Below, in pieces: positions 47,055-55,115 of a DNA stretch of 64,000 bases. The notes under the pieces are model-generated. The model had not been told where the DNA came from. It saw only the letters and a list, made by a program, of their open reading frames with translations, and did not search any database. Position numbers and translations under genes: made by a program. Source of the DNA: Sphingopyxis sp. FD7. GTDB lineage: Bacteria; Pseudomonadota; Alphaproteobacteria; Sphingomonadales; Sphingomonadaceae. Every line of letters starts with the position of its first letter. The stretch's first letter is position 1. The stretch lies in contig NZ_AP017898.1 in the NCBI RefSeq assembly GCF_003609835.1, positions 2,232,001-2,296,000 of the forward strand. The letters are read 5' to 3'.

Positions 47055-47606
47055 CCCGCAAAGCTGCTCGAACTGGTTCGGCCTGAGAACGTTCAGGGGC
47101 TGTTTGGGGGCGCATATGAAAGGCTGGTGACTGACGATCAGCGGGGTCGGCATGCGCTTCCCGTGATCGAAGCGATGCTGAAACGATGGTTAGTGGGCGA
47201 GCCTCTGAATATGATTGAGACGGCATATCCCGGCGGCGGCGATCCCGAGAAGTGCGAATACTCTCGGCACTTCGTACTGCGCGTTGTGCCTGACTTGGCA
47301 TTCCTAGCTGGATTGCCGGCGCGCATACTGATCGCCCGGAATGCCAAGGACGGAATTGAAGCCCCCATCCGATCTGTCCTCACAACGCTAAGTGGAGCGG
47401 TACGTGAAGGATGTGACAGTCCAGAGTGCCTAGCAGTACGCAAAAACGCTGGCTCGTCCGTGTCGAGGCCAGCGGCGCGCGGGCTGTATGATCAAATTGC
47501 TAGATCGATTCCCATAGGCGAAGAAAGCGAAGATTTTGAGGCAACGTTGGACCGGGTGCGAGCAGCTTGGGCGATTTTGGCATTCGATGATCTGGACAAA
47601 CTATAG
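47055..47606 (+). pseudogene. C-terminal remnant of a large protein, probably a helicase
   Basis: An open frame runs from the right end of IS3-C to a stop at 47606, about 183 residues. PENVQGLFGGAYERLVTDDQRGRHALPVIEAML and KCEYSRHFVLRVVPDLAFLAGLPARI (both shortened here) look like the tail of a DEAD/DEAH-type helicase from an island-borne repair or defence cluster, from memory of similar sequences. The 5' part is gone, most likely deleted with the end of the helical-repeat gene when IS3-C acted. The helicase call is tentative. Confidence 0.5.
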
Positions 47607-47737
47607 CATTTTGATGCGTGACCCGCACTACGGTTAAGTCGCCCTGACAATGTCGCCCGCTGCATCGAACAGGATGGGCGAATGGAATCTCACTGTGAGT
47701 TCGTCCGCAAAAGCGGACTTTCCGGACCGTCCGCAAC

Positions 47738-48145
47738 TTAGACTTTGCGATCGGCACGGCTCGTCACATCTGCAAGCTTCGGTCCGAACTCCATCTTCCG
47801 CGCCAAGGCTTCGACAAAGCCCTCGAACCGCTCCTTGCCCTGCGCCTGGGCTGCGGGCCGAGCCGCATCCGGAAGCGCCGGGTTGGCGGTCAGCCAGAAC
47901 CGCACGAACAGCGCCAACGCCTCAGAATTCAGTTCGGCCCGGTAATCCAGCTTGTCGAGTTGACGCACGACCTTGTCCATCCGCCGGCTGAACGCCGCTT
48001 CCATGCGTTCAGAGCCGTCTGGCGACAGAAACGAGTTCAAGGCTGTCTCGACGACCTGCGCCTGTGTGACACGCTTGCGCCGGGCGTAGTCGGCTAGCCG
48101 GTCGGCGAGATCGGGCGGCAAGCGGAAGGTATGCTTTGATTTCAC
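47738..48145 (-). CDS. CopG-like ribbon-helix-helix protein of the traG-trb operon
   Basis: A 135-aa protein beginning MKSKHTFRLPPDLADRLADYARRKRVTQAQ, a ribbon-helix-helix domain. A gene of this type normally lies between traG and trbB in RP4/Tn4371-like elements. Its ATG overlaps the traG stop (ATGA). Downstream, where trbB should follow, there is only a short GTCCGC/GCGGAC hairpin and then the helicase-like remnant on the other strand. Confidence 0.82.
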   Translation of the reverse strand: MKSKHTFRLPPDLADRLADYARRKRVTQAQVVETALNSFLSPDGSERMEAAFSRRMDKVVRQLDKLDYRAELNSEALALFVRFWLTANPALPDAARPAAQAQGKERFEGFVEALARKMEFGPKLADVTSRADRKV

Positions 48146-50130
48146 AGCGCTATTCCGTCACCGGGATCGAGCGAGGCTTGGCGGGCGCGGCGAGCCATGT
48201 CGATGCGCAGTCGTTCGGCGCGCGCGGCATCATCAGATCCCTTGGCCTGGTCGCCAAAGTCGAATTCGGCAGAACGTTCGTTTCCCTTCTTCGGCACTAT
48301 ATCGACATGCGCCGGGATCTCCGGCTCACGGCGGATGCCGCTATTGGCAGCATCATCGTGGGCCTCAGCTTTGCGCTTCTTCTTTGGCGTCGGCTTGATT
48401 GCCGGCAGCGCACTCCAGTCGTCAGACTTCGCAGAATTACGCTTCGATGTTCCGGATCCCGGTGGCGGCAGAATGCGTGCCTGCAATCTCGGGTCAGCAT
48501 AATAGCGCGCCTTCTTGGCCTTTATCGGCGGCGAGCCGGACAGCATCACGATCTCGTCGGTATCGGGAAGCTGCAAGATTTCGCCCTGGGTGAGCAGCGG
48601 ACGCGAAGTTTCCGAGCGTGAAATCATCAGATGTCCGAGCCAAGGCGACAGCCGGTGTCCGGCATAGTTGCGCATTGAGCGCTGCTCGGTCGCGGTCCCC
48701 AGCGATTCCGAAACCCGCTTGGCGGTTCCCTCGTCGTTGGTCGCGAACGCCACACGAACATGGCAGTTGTCGAGGATTGCGTTGTTCTTGCCATAGGCGC
48801 GCTCGATCTGATTGAGCGACTGCGCGATCAGGAACGACTTGAGGCCGTAGCCCGCCATGAATGCCAGCGCGCTTTCGAAAAAGTCGAGCCTCCCCAAGGC
48901 AGGGAACTCGTCGAGCATCATCAGCAATCGGTGGCGCTGCGTCTTAGGTGATAGTTCTTCGGTAAGCCTGCGCCCTATCTGGTTGAGGATCAGGCGGATC
49001 AGCGGCTTGGTCCGGCTGATGTCGGACGGTGGCACCACGAGGTAGAGCGTTGCGGGCCGCTTGGCTTCGACCAGATCGGCGATCCGCCAGTCCGAGCATT
49101 TGGTGACCTCGGCGATGACCGGATCTCGGTAAAGCCCGAGATAGGACATCGCGGTCGAGAGCACCCCGGACCGCTCGTTGTCGGACTTGTTCAGCAATTC
49201 GCGCGCGGCACTGGCTACCACCGGATGCGGGCCAGCCTCGCCCAAGTGCGCGGTTGCCATCATCGCATCGAGCGTGTCTTCGATCGTTCGTCCGGGATCG
49301 GAGAGGAACGCCGCGACCCCGGCGAGGGTCTTGTTGCGCTCAGCATAGAGTACATGGAGGATTGCCCCCACCAGTAGGGCGTGGCTGGTCTTCTCCCAAT
49401 GGTTACGCTTCTCGAGGCTGCCCTCGGGATCGACCAGGATGTCGGCGATGTTCTGGACATCGCGCACTTCGCTGATCCCGCGGCGCACTTCGAGCAGCGG
49501 ATTGTAATGCGCCGAAGCAAGGTTGGTGGGGTCGAAAAGGAGCGTGCGGCTGAAACTTGCGCGAAATCCGGCGGTCAGGGTCCAGTTTTCGCCTTTGATA
49601 TCGTGGACGATCGCCGATCCGGGCCACGTCAGCAGCGTCGGGATGACGAGGCCGACGCCTTTGCCTGAGCGGGTCGGCGCGAAGCAAAGCACATGTTCGG
49701 GACCATCATGGCGCAGATAGTTGTTCTGGAATTTGCCGAGCACGACGCCGGTTTCGGACAGGAGGCCGATGCGCTTGATGTCGGCGCGCTCGGCCCAGCG
49801 TGCTGAGCCATAGGTCTTGGCATTGCTGCTTTCGCGGCCGCGCCAGACCGACATGGCGATGGCAACCACGATCGCCACGAACCCGCCCGACGTCGCGATC
49901 ATCCCGCCGTGATCGAAGACTTCCGGCGCATAGGCATCGTAGGAGAACCACCACCAGAAGAGGTCATAGGGCCGATAGACCGGGTGACCGAAGACGGAGA
50001 ACCAGGGCGCGCCCAGTTCGGGCTGGAAGCCAAGCGCTGAAGCCGTCCACTGCGTCGCGGCCCAGACGCTCGCCAGGATGATGATGAAGACGGCCAGCAC
50101 CTGGCCCCAGAGGATCTTCGCGGCAGACAA
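48142..50130 (-). CDS. traG: TraG/VirD4-family conjugative coupling ATPase
   Basis: Couples the relaxase-DNA complex to the secretion channel. From a TTG at 50130 (LSAAKILWGQV) the protein is 662 aa; an ATG at 50214 would add 28 residues without family character. Two membrane segments lie near the N-terminus, Walker A is PTRSGKGVGLVIPTLL, and Walker B is LLMMLDEFPALGRL. It seems complete, but without trb genes it has no local channel to dock to. Confidence 0.92.
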   Translation of the reverse strand: MSAAKILWGQVLAVFIIILASVWAATQWTASALGFQPELGAPWFSVFGHPVYRPYDLFWWWFSYDAYAPEVFDHGGMIATSGGFVAIVVAIAMSVWRGRESSNAKTYGSARWAERADIKRIGLLSETGVVLGKFQNNYLRHDGPEHVLCFAPTRSGKGVGLVIPTLLTWPGSAIVHDIKGENWTLTAGFRASFSRTLLFDPTNLASAHYNPLLEVRRGISEVRDVQNIADILVDPEGSLEKRNHWEKTSHALLVGAILHVLYAERNKTLAGVAAFLSDPGRTIEDTLDAMMATAHLGEAGPHPVVASAARELLNKSDNERSGVLSTAMSYLGLYRDPVIAEVTKCSDWRIADLVEAKRPATLYLVVPPSDISRTKPLIRLILNQIGRRLTEELSPKTQRHRLLMMLDEFPALGRLDFFESALAFMAGYGLKSFLIAQSLNQIERAYGKNNAILDNCHVRVAFATNDEGTAKRVSESLGTATEQRSMRNYAGHRLSPWLGHLMISRSETSRPLLTQGEILQLPDTDEIVMLSGSPPIKAKKARYYADPRLQARILPPPGSGTSKRNSAKSDDWSALPAIKPTPKKKRKAEAHDDAANSGIRREPEIPAHVDIVPKKGNERSAEFDFGDQAKGSDDAARAERLRIDMARRARQASLDPGDGIAL

Positions 50131-50275
50131 TGACCAGGCTCCTTCCCGTTTCGGCGGGCATGTCGGCGGTGCAGTTGCGGAATTGCAAGCCTCTGGCTGT
50201 GGCGGTCGCAGCATGGCGGATGATCGGAAGGGCTGGCGGGAGCGGGATAGCGGCAGTCAGCCTCCCGTCGAAAGC

Positions 50276-50306
50276 TTGAAGAACATAAATAGAACGATTA
50301 TCGTTC
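50276..50306 (+). promoter_or_regulatory. LexA-type SOS box overlapping a promoter, with adjoining dyad
   Basis: GAACATAAATAGAAC at 50281-50295 has the GAAC-N7-GAAC form, the reverse complement of the alphaproteobacterial LexA site GTTC-N7-GTTC. It lies between a possible -35 (TTGAAG, 50276) and -10 (TATCGT, 50299) with 17-base spacing, where LexA would block the promoter. The 15-base palindrome GAACGATTATCGTTC (50292-50306) overlaps it. The site sits between divergent traG and the small two-gene operon. Confidence 0.65.
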
Positions 50307-50336
50307 CAGCCTTGCCGATTCGGCTTTGCGACAGGA

Positions 50337-50543
50337 ATGAAGACTATGCAGCACGACCCGGCGCTGCGCGAAGCCGCGCGCGCGATCTACGAAAGCGTCT
50401 ACCCAGGCGAAGAATGGACTCCCGTGCCATTCCCCGAAGCCGAGAAGTACGGGACTGTCCATTACCGCAATGCCGTAGCCGCCGCACTCCGCGCCGATGC
50501 CTGCCTCAACGGCGATTGCGACCGGCAACTGGCGATGCTGTGA
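50337..50543 (+). CDS. small acidic protein of the island, unknown
   Basis: A 68-aa protein starting MKTMQHDPALREAARAIYES; ACAGGA lies just upstream. EEWTPVPFPEAEKYGTVHYR suggests a compact helical fold, but I do not recognise a family. It overlaps the next gene by 1 base (TGATG) and follows a LexA-like box, so it may be expressed after DNA damage. Confidence 0.6.
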   Translation: MKTMQHDPALREAARAIYESVYPGEEWTPVPFPEAEKYGTVHYRNAVAAALRADACLNGDCDRQLAML

Positions 50544-50833
50544 TGAAGGTACGGATCGATGATGTCGAATTGGCCCGCGCGATCGGTGTCGGGCTGGCGG
50601 TCACCGGCAAGCGCGGACAAAGCAAGGATCATGCGGTCAGCATTCTGCGCCAGCTCGCGCCATACGCCCTGTTTCGGGAAGCCGGTTCGGCGGAGCTCAT
50701 GTCGAGTTCCGTGCCGCTGTTCCCGGATGACTTCGGAATCGTGCGAGCAGAACTTGCCTATGCCGAAAGCGAAACGCAGCGGCGCGAGCAGCGGAGACAC
50801 TTCGACTGGCCGGTGCGCCTGATCGTCAAATAG
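50543..50833 (+). CDS. small protein of the island, unknown (second gene of the SOS-box operon)
   Basis: A 96-aa protein starting MKVRIDDVELARAIGVGLAV, with KRGQSKDHAVSILRQLAPYALF and a charged C-terminal helix (AYAESETQRREQRRHFDWP). No family is recognised. Its start overlaps the upstream gene's stop, and its end overlaps the convergent relaxase gene by 8 bases. Confidence 0.6.
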   Translation: MKVRIDDVELARAIGVGLAVTGKRGQSKDHAVSILRQLAPYALFREAGSAELMSSSVPLFPDDFGIVRAELAYAESETQRREQRRHFDWPVRLIVK

Positions 50834-52565
50834 AAATCCCGCGATTTCGGCCAAGTGTCCACTCAATCCCGCCACCGCTCTTGATGGTGCCCATCACCTG
50901 CTCGCCCAGATGCCTGTCGAGTGAAGGCTTCCAGGGCACGAGTTCGAATCCATGGGCATGCTCGATCATGGCGAAGCGACCCGAGACGAGCTTGATCCGC
51001 TCGCGGTAGACTCCTTTCACGCGCTCGCCTTCCTCGCTGGGCACATGGTCAAGCCCGGTGCGGTGGGCGATGGCGGCTACGGCGCCGGTGAGCTCGCGGT
51101 CGCGCAGGGTCGCGATGAGATCGCGGGCGAGGATGATCCGTGTCCCGTGCTGCTTGGCCAGACCGTCGCGGGCGAGATGCTCGGCGCGCGCGATCTTGGC
51201 CTGCTCGACTTCGGCGCCAAACCCGCTACCAGTGATGAGCGGCTCCGCCGCGACCAACTGACGGTCAAGCCAGGTCGCACCGCTCGCCGCCACCTGGTCG
51301 CCGAGTGCCAGATCCGAGCGCAGTGCCAGAGATTGCTGGCGGCGTCCCCGATTGTCATCCCACGATCTCAGCTCCACGATCGCACCGGGTTCGGCATCGC
51401 CCGTTGCTTCAAGTTCCGGAAGCTTCAGATGATGGATGCGGCCATCGACACCATCGACGATCGCATAGGCTTCGCCCGTGAGCTCATCGAACAACCCGCG
51501 TTCTACCAGCCTGCCGATGACGGGATTGTCGGGAGCGTCCTGATGCATCGCAAAGCGCCCGGTCTCGGCGCTGCCAATCTGGCGCGCCATGGCGCGGTGC
51601 ATGGTCTTGATGATATCGCCGCGCTCGCCCAGCGCGCGCAGCTTGCCCTCAAGATCGCTGCCGAGAGTCCAGCACGCCGGGCCGTGCGCGTCCGCCAGCC
51701 CGAGCCGTTCGAGCGCTGTGGCCCTGCCGATCAGCAATGCGCGATCAGAACGCGCGTGACCGGTTGGGTCCGGCCGCAGGTCGATGAGGCCGCAATCGTC
51801 CTGAAGGCGTTGCAGACTGCGGTCGAGACTGGTCCAGCGCTCGGCGCTGACCTCGCGGCGCAGGGCCTGTGCGATTTCCCGTTCGGTGCGGCGACCGAGT
51901 TCGGCTGTGACCCGTTCCTCCGCGCGGCCGCGCATCCCTTCGCGGATATAGTCGCGGTCGATGACCAGGTTCTGGCCATCGTCGGCCTTGCCGCGCACCA
52001 GGATGTGGATGTGCGGGTTGTCAGTGTTCCAATGATCGACAGCTACCCAGTCGAGCCGCGTGCCAAGGTCATGCGCCATGTCGTCCATCAACTCGCGGGT
52101 GAAGGCGCGCAGGTCTTCCATCTCGGCGGCATCCTCGGGCGAGACGATGAACCGGAAGTGGTGCCGGTCATCCTCGCAGCGTTCGGCGAAGAGTTCGCCA
52201 TCGGCGCTGTCGCTGTCCGCATCGAACAGTCGGCCTTCGCTTCCCTCGCGGTCAACGCCGTCGCGCTTGAGATAGGTGAGATGGCGGGCGAGCGGAGCAG
52301 CGCGAAAATGAGCGCCCTTCTGACGCACCACGCGCGCCTTGATGATCACCCGGCGCTGGGTTCGTGATCGGCGCATCGCCAGCGCGGCGCTGCGACCTCG
52401 ACCTGATCGACCGGTGCCGCGACCGACACGCCGCCCGAGCGAGGAGTATCCCGCCCGCTTCGAGACCTGGAGAACCCGCCCGACGAGCGACTTGGCCTTC
52501 TGGCCCGACGGTCGTCCGCGATCACGAACACGACCTGGCCTCACTTCGAAATCGTCCTCGCTCAC
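50826..52565 (-). CDS. relaxase/mobilisation nuclease with DUF3363 domain
   Basis: Nicks the transfer origin and leads the strand into the recipient. From a GTG at 52565 (VSEDDFEVRPGRVRDRG) the protein is 579 aa. The nuclease domain has the three-histidine metal motif in DHWNTDNPHIHILVRG, and the C-terminal half matches DUF3363. The nicking Tyr is not assigned. It lies upstream of traG, with the small two-gene operon between them on the other strand. An in-frame ATG at 52631 lacks family likeness. Confidence 0.9.
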   Translation of the reverse strand: MSEDDFEVRPGRVRDRGRPSGQKAKSLVGRVLQVSKRAGYSSLGRRVGRGTGRSGRGRSAALAMRRSRTQRRVIIKARVVRQKGAHFRAAPLARHLTYLKRDGVDREGSEGRLFDADSDSADGELFAERCEDDRHHFRFIVSPEDAAEMEDLRAFTRELMDDMAHDLGTRLDWVAVDHWNTDNPHIHILVRGKADDGQNLVIDRDYIREGMRGRAEERVTAELGRRTEREIAQALRREVSAERWTSLDRSLQRLQDDCGLIDLRPDPTGHARSDRALLIGRATALERLGLADAHGPACWTLGSDLEGKLRALGERGDIIKTMHRAMARQIGSAETGRFAMHQDAPDNPVIGRLVERGLFDELTGEAYAIVDGVDGRIHHLKLPELEATGDAEPGAIVELRSWDDNRGRRQQSLALRSDLALGDQVAASGATWLDRQLVAAEPLITGSGFGAEVEQAKIARAEHLARDGLAKQHGTRIILARDLIATLRDRELTGAVAAIAHRTGLDHVPSEEGERVKGVYRERIKLVSGRFAMIEHAHGFELVPWKPSLDRHLGEQVMGTIKSGGGIEWTLGRNRGISI

Positions 52566-52812
52566 AGGAAAAGTGATCTCCGGGCAGGGGATGGCTGCGA
52601 AATTGGCGGTATTGCGCGAGTTTGAGTGCACGATGCCAGCAGGCCAAAAAAGTGGGTGGCGCTTGGAGCCAAGGATTTCTGCACCTCACAACCCCCACAG
52701 CCAGCCGTTCCTTTATCTCGCCATCCTCCTGACCTTTCTCCCTTCACGGCCCACTTTCCGCACATTTGCGCGCCAATCCACGCCATGACGCGCCAGAGGA
52801 CGAAAGTGGCAA

Positions 52813-53514
52813 TCACTGCATCCGGCTCCCCGAAACGGGGGCGAAGAGGCCGCGGAGAGGACGGGGAGAAGCAGGTGGCGCAGCCGCCGTACCTTCTCCG
52901 ATGTCCGCGCCCGGCGCTGCCTCGGTCGCACCTGATCGTGCGGCAAAGAGTCCGCTTTGCGTCCATGCGATGCGCAAGGGTTGCCCGGGCGATGCACTGG
53001 CGACGACAGTCGCCGTGCTGCCAGGCTGCAACATTGGTGCGATCTTGGCTACGTAGGCGCGAGTTTCGGCGGGAAGCGCGCGACCGCCATCCCGCCATTG
53101 TTCGTAGCGGCCCGGCCCGGCATTATAGGCTGCGAGCATGCCTGAAGTGCCGTAACTGTCGTACATCTCGCGAAGGTAGGAAGCGCCAGCAATGATGTTG
53201 TCGCGCGGGTTGAACGGGTCACTGCCCAGCCCGAACCGGGCGCGTTGCCGCGCCCAGGTTCCGGGCATCAACTGCATCAGACCCATTGCGCCTGCTGACG
53301 AGACCGCACCGATCCGGCCCGCGCTTTCGGTGCGCATCACGGCGTAGATCCATTGTTCCGGGATGCCGAAGCGCTGCGAGGCCTCGGCGACGTGCGCAGC
53401 AATGTCGACGGTGCGGCGCTGCATTTGTTCGGCGGCAACCTGCCCAAAGGCAGGCGCGCCGCCGAACAGCACGAGCGCAGCCAGAGCGAGGCGGAGCGAG
53501 CTTGGCCAGCGCAT
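52813..53514 (-). CDS. lytic transglycosylase (VirB1-like)
   Basis: Cuts peptidoglycan to let a transfer apparatus pass. The 233-aa protein has a signal peptide (LRLALAALVLFGGAPAFG), then the SLT domain with the catalytic Glu in MRTESAGRIGAVSSAGAMGL, MQLMPGTW and AAYNAGPGRYEQW. It follows the DUF736 gene by 3 bases on the minus strand, as usual in this backbone, where it serves conjugation. Confidence 0.93.
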   Translation of the reverse strand: MRWPSSLRLALAALVLFGGAPAFGQVAAEQMQRRTVDIAAHVAEASQRFGIPEQWIYAVMRTESAGRIGAVSSAGAMGLMQLMPGTWARQRARFGLGSDPFNPRDNIIAGASYLREMYDSYGTSGMLAAYNAGPGRYEQWRDGGRALPAETRAYVAKIAPMLQPGSTATVVASASPGQPLRIAWTQSGLFAARSGATEAAPGADIGEGTAAAPPASPRPLRGLFAPVSGSRMQ

Positions 53515-53517
53515 TGC

Positions 53518-53847
53518 TCAATCCGCCTTTTCGCGGCGGGACGGGCGCGACCAGACCAGGACGTGGGCATTGCCTTCGTCGCTGAACAGGTTGCCGCGCA
53601 ACGGCTGCACGAAGCTCGGATCGTCGATCTGGAGGCTGACATAATCGCCTGCCTTTTCGCCAACCTGCTTCCAGCCTGCACCGACCTCGCGCGCCTCGTC
53701 GTCCGATCCTGCAATGACACGGTAGTCTGGCGCGTTCTCGCTGTCCGATGGGTCTGCCGGGACGAGGACAAGATCGATGTCGAGCGTCAGCGTGTGTAGA
53801 TGCCCGGCATAGCCGCCATCGGCGGCAATAAATGTTCCAATACGCAT
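53518..53847 (-). CDS. DUF736-family protein, copy 1
   Basis: A 109-aa protein of the DUF736 family, common in conjugative elements. SDSENAPDYRVIAG and DYVSLQIDDPSFVQPLRGNLF are the conserved blocks. A related gene at 59414-59734 encodes a second member with NIGTFTKTGNEYKGEI at the start. Its role is unknown; a structural or DNA-binding role in transfer has been suggested by context. It follows the TraF-like gene by 3 bases. Confidence 0.88.
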   Translation of the reverse strand: MRIGTFIAADGGYAGHLHTLTLDIDLVLVPADPSDSENAPDYRVIAGSDDEAREVGAGWKQVGEKAGDYVSLQIDDPSFVQPLRGNLFSDEGNAHVLVWSRPSRREKAD

Positions 53848-53850
53848 GGG

Positions 53851-54429
53851 TCAGTCTCCTTTGTTGGTGGTGGGGGAAAGCTCGCTGGCGCGGGGATCGG
53901 CGAACCAGACATGGTCGCCATCGCCCGCTTCGTCGGTCCAAACGGGCGTCGCGCGACCGATCACATCGGCCATGCGGAGCACGCCGAAGTATCGCCCGTC
54001 GAAGCTGTCGGGGGCCGCCGGGTTCATCACGAACAGCTCGCCGCTGCGCAGCTCATGGCAACCAGACCAGGCGGGCAGTGGCCAACCGAGACGGTCGCGT
54101 GCACGAGCCGCGCCGACGTAGTCGCCGTCGATGGTCACGCCATGCGCGAAGCGGCAGATGCGCTGACCGCTGACGGCGGCAACGCGCTTGATGAGAGGCA
54201 CGCCGCTCGGAAGGTAATCCCGCTCGGCGAGCAAGTGGCGAAGCGCGGGCGGCGGTTCGATTGCAACCCGCTCGCCGACATGCAGGCTAGCCTTGCTGCG
54301 GATGGCGTAGAGCCCAGTCGGCACCGAGGCAGTCGCGTTCCACACCGCGTGACTCGAGACCGGCACGATCAGCGTCGCGAGTGTGGCGGCGGCTACGACG
54401 CCAGCCAGGACGAAACGCCGCCGGATCAT
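53851..54429 (-). CDS. S26-family signal peptidase, TraF-like
   Basis: A 192-aa membrane-bound serine peptidase from the ATG at 54429. The N-terminal anchor is VLAGVVAAATLATLIVP, the catalytic Ser is in SVPTGLYAI, and the general-base Lys is in PLIKRVAAVSG. In RP4-like systems TraF processes and cyclises the pilin TrbC; here trbC is missing. Its ATG overlaps the DUF2840 stop by 4 bases. Confidence 0.92.
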   Translation of the reverse strand: MIRRRFVLAGVVAAATLATLIVPVSSHAVWNATASVPTGLYAIRSKASLHVGERVAIEPPPALRHLLAERDYLPSGVPLIKRVAAVSGQRICRFAHGVTIDGDYVGAARARDRLGWPLPAWSGCHELRSGELFVMNPAAPDSFDGRYFGVLRMADVIGRATPVWTDEAGDGDHVWFADPRASELSPTTNKGD

Positions 54430-55115
54430 GACAGCAGCGCCTTGCGCTGGAGCCAGGCGCGGTGGCGCGCGGGGCTGTAGTCGCGCGGCACTTCGCGGCC
54501 CGCCATGCGGTTGTGGACGTGCCGCCAATGATCGGGCGCGACCTCGCAAGGGTCGATGCCCGCTGCCTCGATTGCGTCGATCAGGCGAAAGACCTGCGTG
54601 ACCTTGGGCCAGCCATGGACCGACAGCAGCAGTTCGCCACCGGGATCGACCTGCACGATCCGGGTGCAAGGTTCACCCACTCTGACAGCGCGCACGATGT
54701 CGAGCGTCGAGCGGACAGTACCGTAATCATTGGATGCCCAGCGCACCAAGGCGAACACCTGGTCCGCAGCGTAGCTCTCGATCCGCTCGCTGCGACTGAC
54801 GATCCGCTCAGCGACCGGTTTGCCGAATTTGAGCCAGTCTTCGCGCTGGCCTTCGCGCCAGACCAGCGTGACATGGGTGAGCAGCAGGCCATCGCTCAGC
54901 GTCGTTTCGGCCGGTCCGCGCGGTGGCGACGCGCCGTCTGTCCACAGACGCTCTGACGTTAGCAAGAATCCGAAGGATTCTTTGTTAGGATAGTTAAGGG
55001 CGAAATTCAGCGCAGATTTCTGCGGGTTTGCGGGCGATTCCGGTTCCCGATAGTCCGAACTTCGGGTTCCTGATCGTCCGAGTCCGGCGGTTCCTGATAG
55101 TCCGTGCTGCATCAT
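54426..55115 (-). CDS. DUF2840-family protein (start uncertain)
   Basis: The C-terminal 150 residues match DUF2840, with EDWLKFGKPVAERIV, FALVRWASNDYGTV and IDPCEVAPDHWRHVHNRM. The frame stays open upstream to an ATG at 55115 that overlaps the repA stop, but residues encoded there run through the iteron repeats and are of low credibility. A later start, for example the TTG near 54979, is more likely. DUF2840 is a standard backbone gene between repA/parA and traF. Confidence 0.8.
   Translation of the reverse strand: MMQHGLSGTAGLGRSGTRSSDYREPESPANPQKSALNFALNYPNKESFGFLLTSERLWTDGASPPRGPAETTLSDGLLLTHVTLVWREGQREDWLKFGKPVAERIVSRSERIESYAADQVFALVRWASNDYGTVRSTLDIVRAVRVGEPCTRIVQVDPGGELLLSVHGWPKVTQVFRLIDAIEAAGIDPCEVAPDHWRHVHNRMAGREVPRDYSPARHRAWLQRKALLS
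54964..54982. repeat. 8-bp perfect palindrome in the replication region
   Basis: AAGAATCCGAAGGATTCTT has 8-bp arms and a 3-base centre, next to an AT-richer stretch (TTTGTTAGGATAGTTAAGGG). Together with the nearby iterons it suggests part of a replication origin or a regulatory dyad. Confidence 0.55.
55042..55104. repeat. three iteron-like direct repeats beside repA
   Basis: GGTTCCCGATAGTCCG (55042), GGTTCCTGATCGTCCG (55065) and GGTTCCTGATAGTCCG (55089) are direct repeats of 16 bases at 23- and 24-base spacing, about two helical turns. They start 8 bases after the repA stop. This is the form of RepA-binding iterons at an origin of replication. Confidence 0.75.

Noticed and set aside
52566..52812. 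An oriT between the relaxase and lytic transglycosylase genes
   Set aside because: Only a small CTTGG/CCAAG dyad was seen near 52662-52673. No nick-site motif could be recognised, so it was not called.
55042..55104. The three repeats beside repA as a CRISPR array
   Set aside because: Spacers of 7-8 bases are far too short and there are no cas genes. Iterons fit better.
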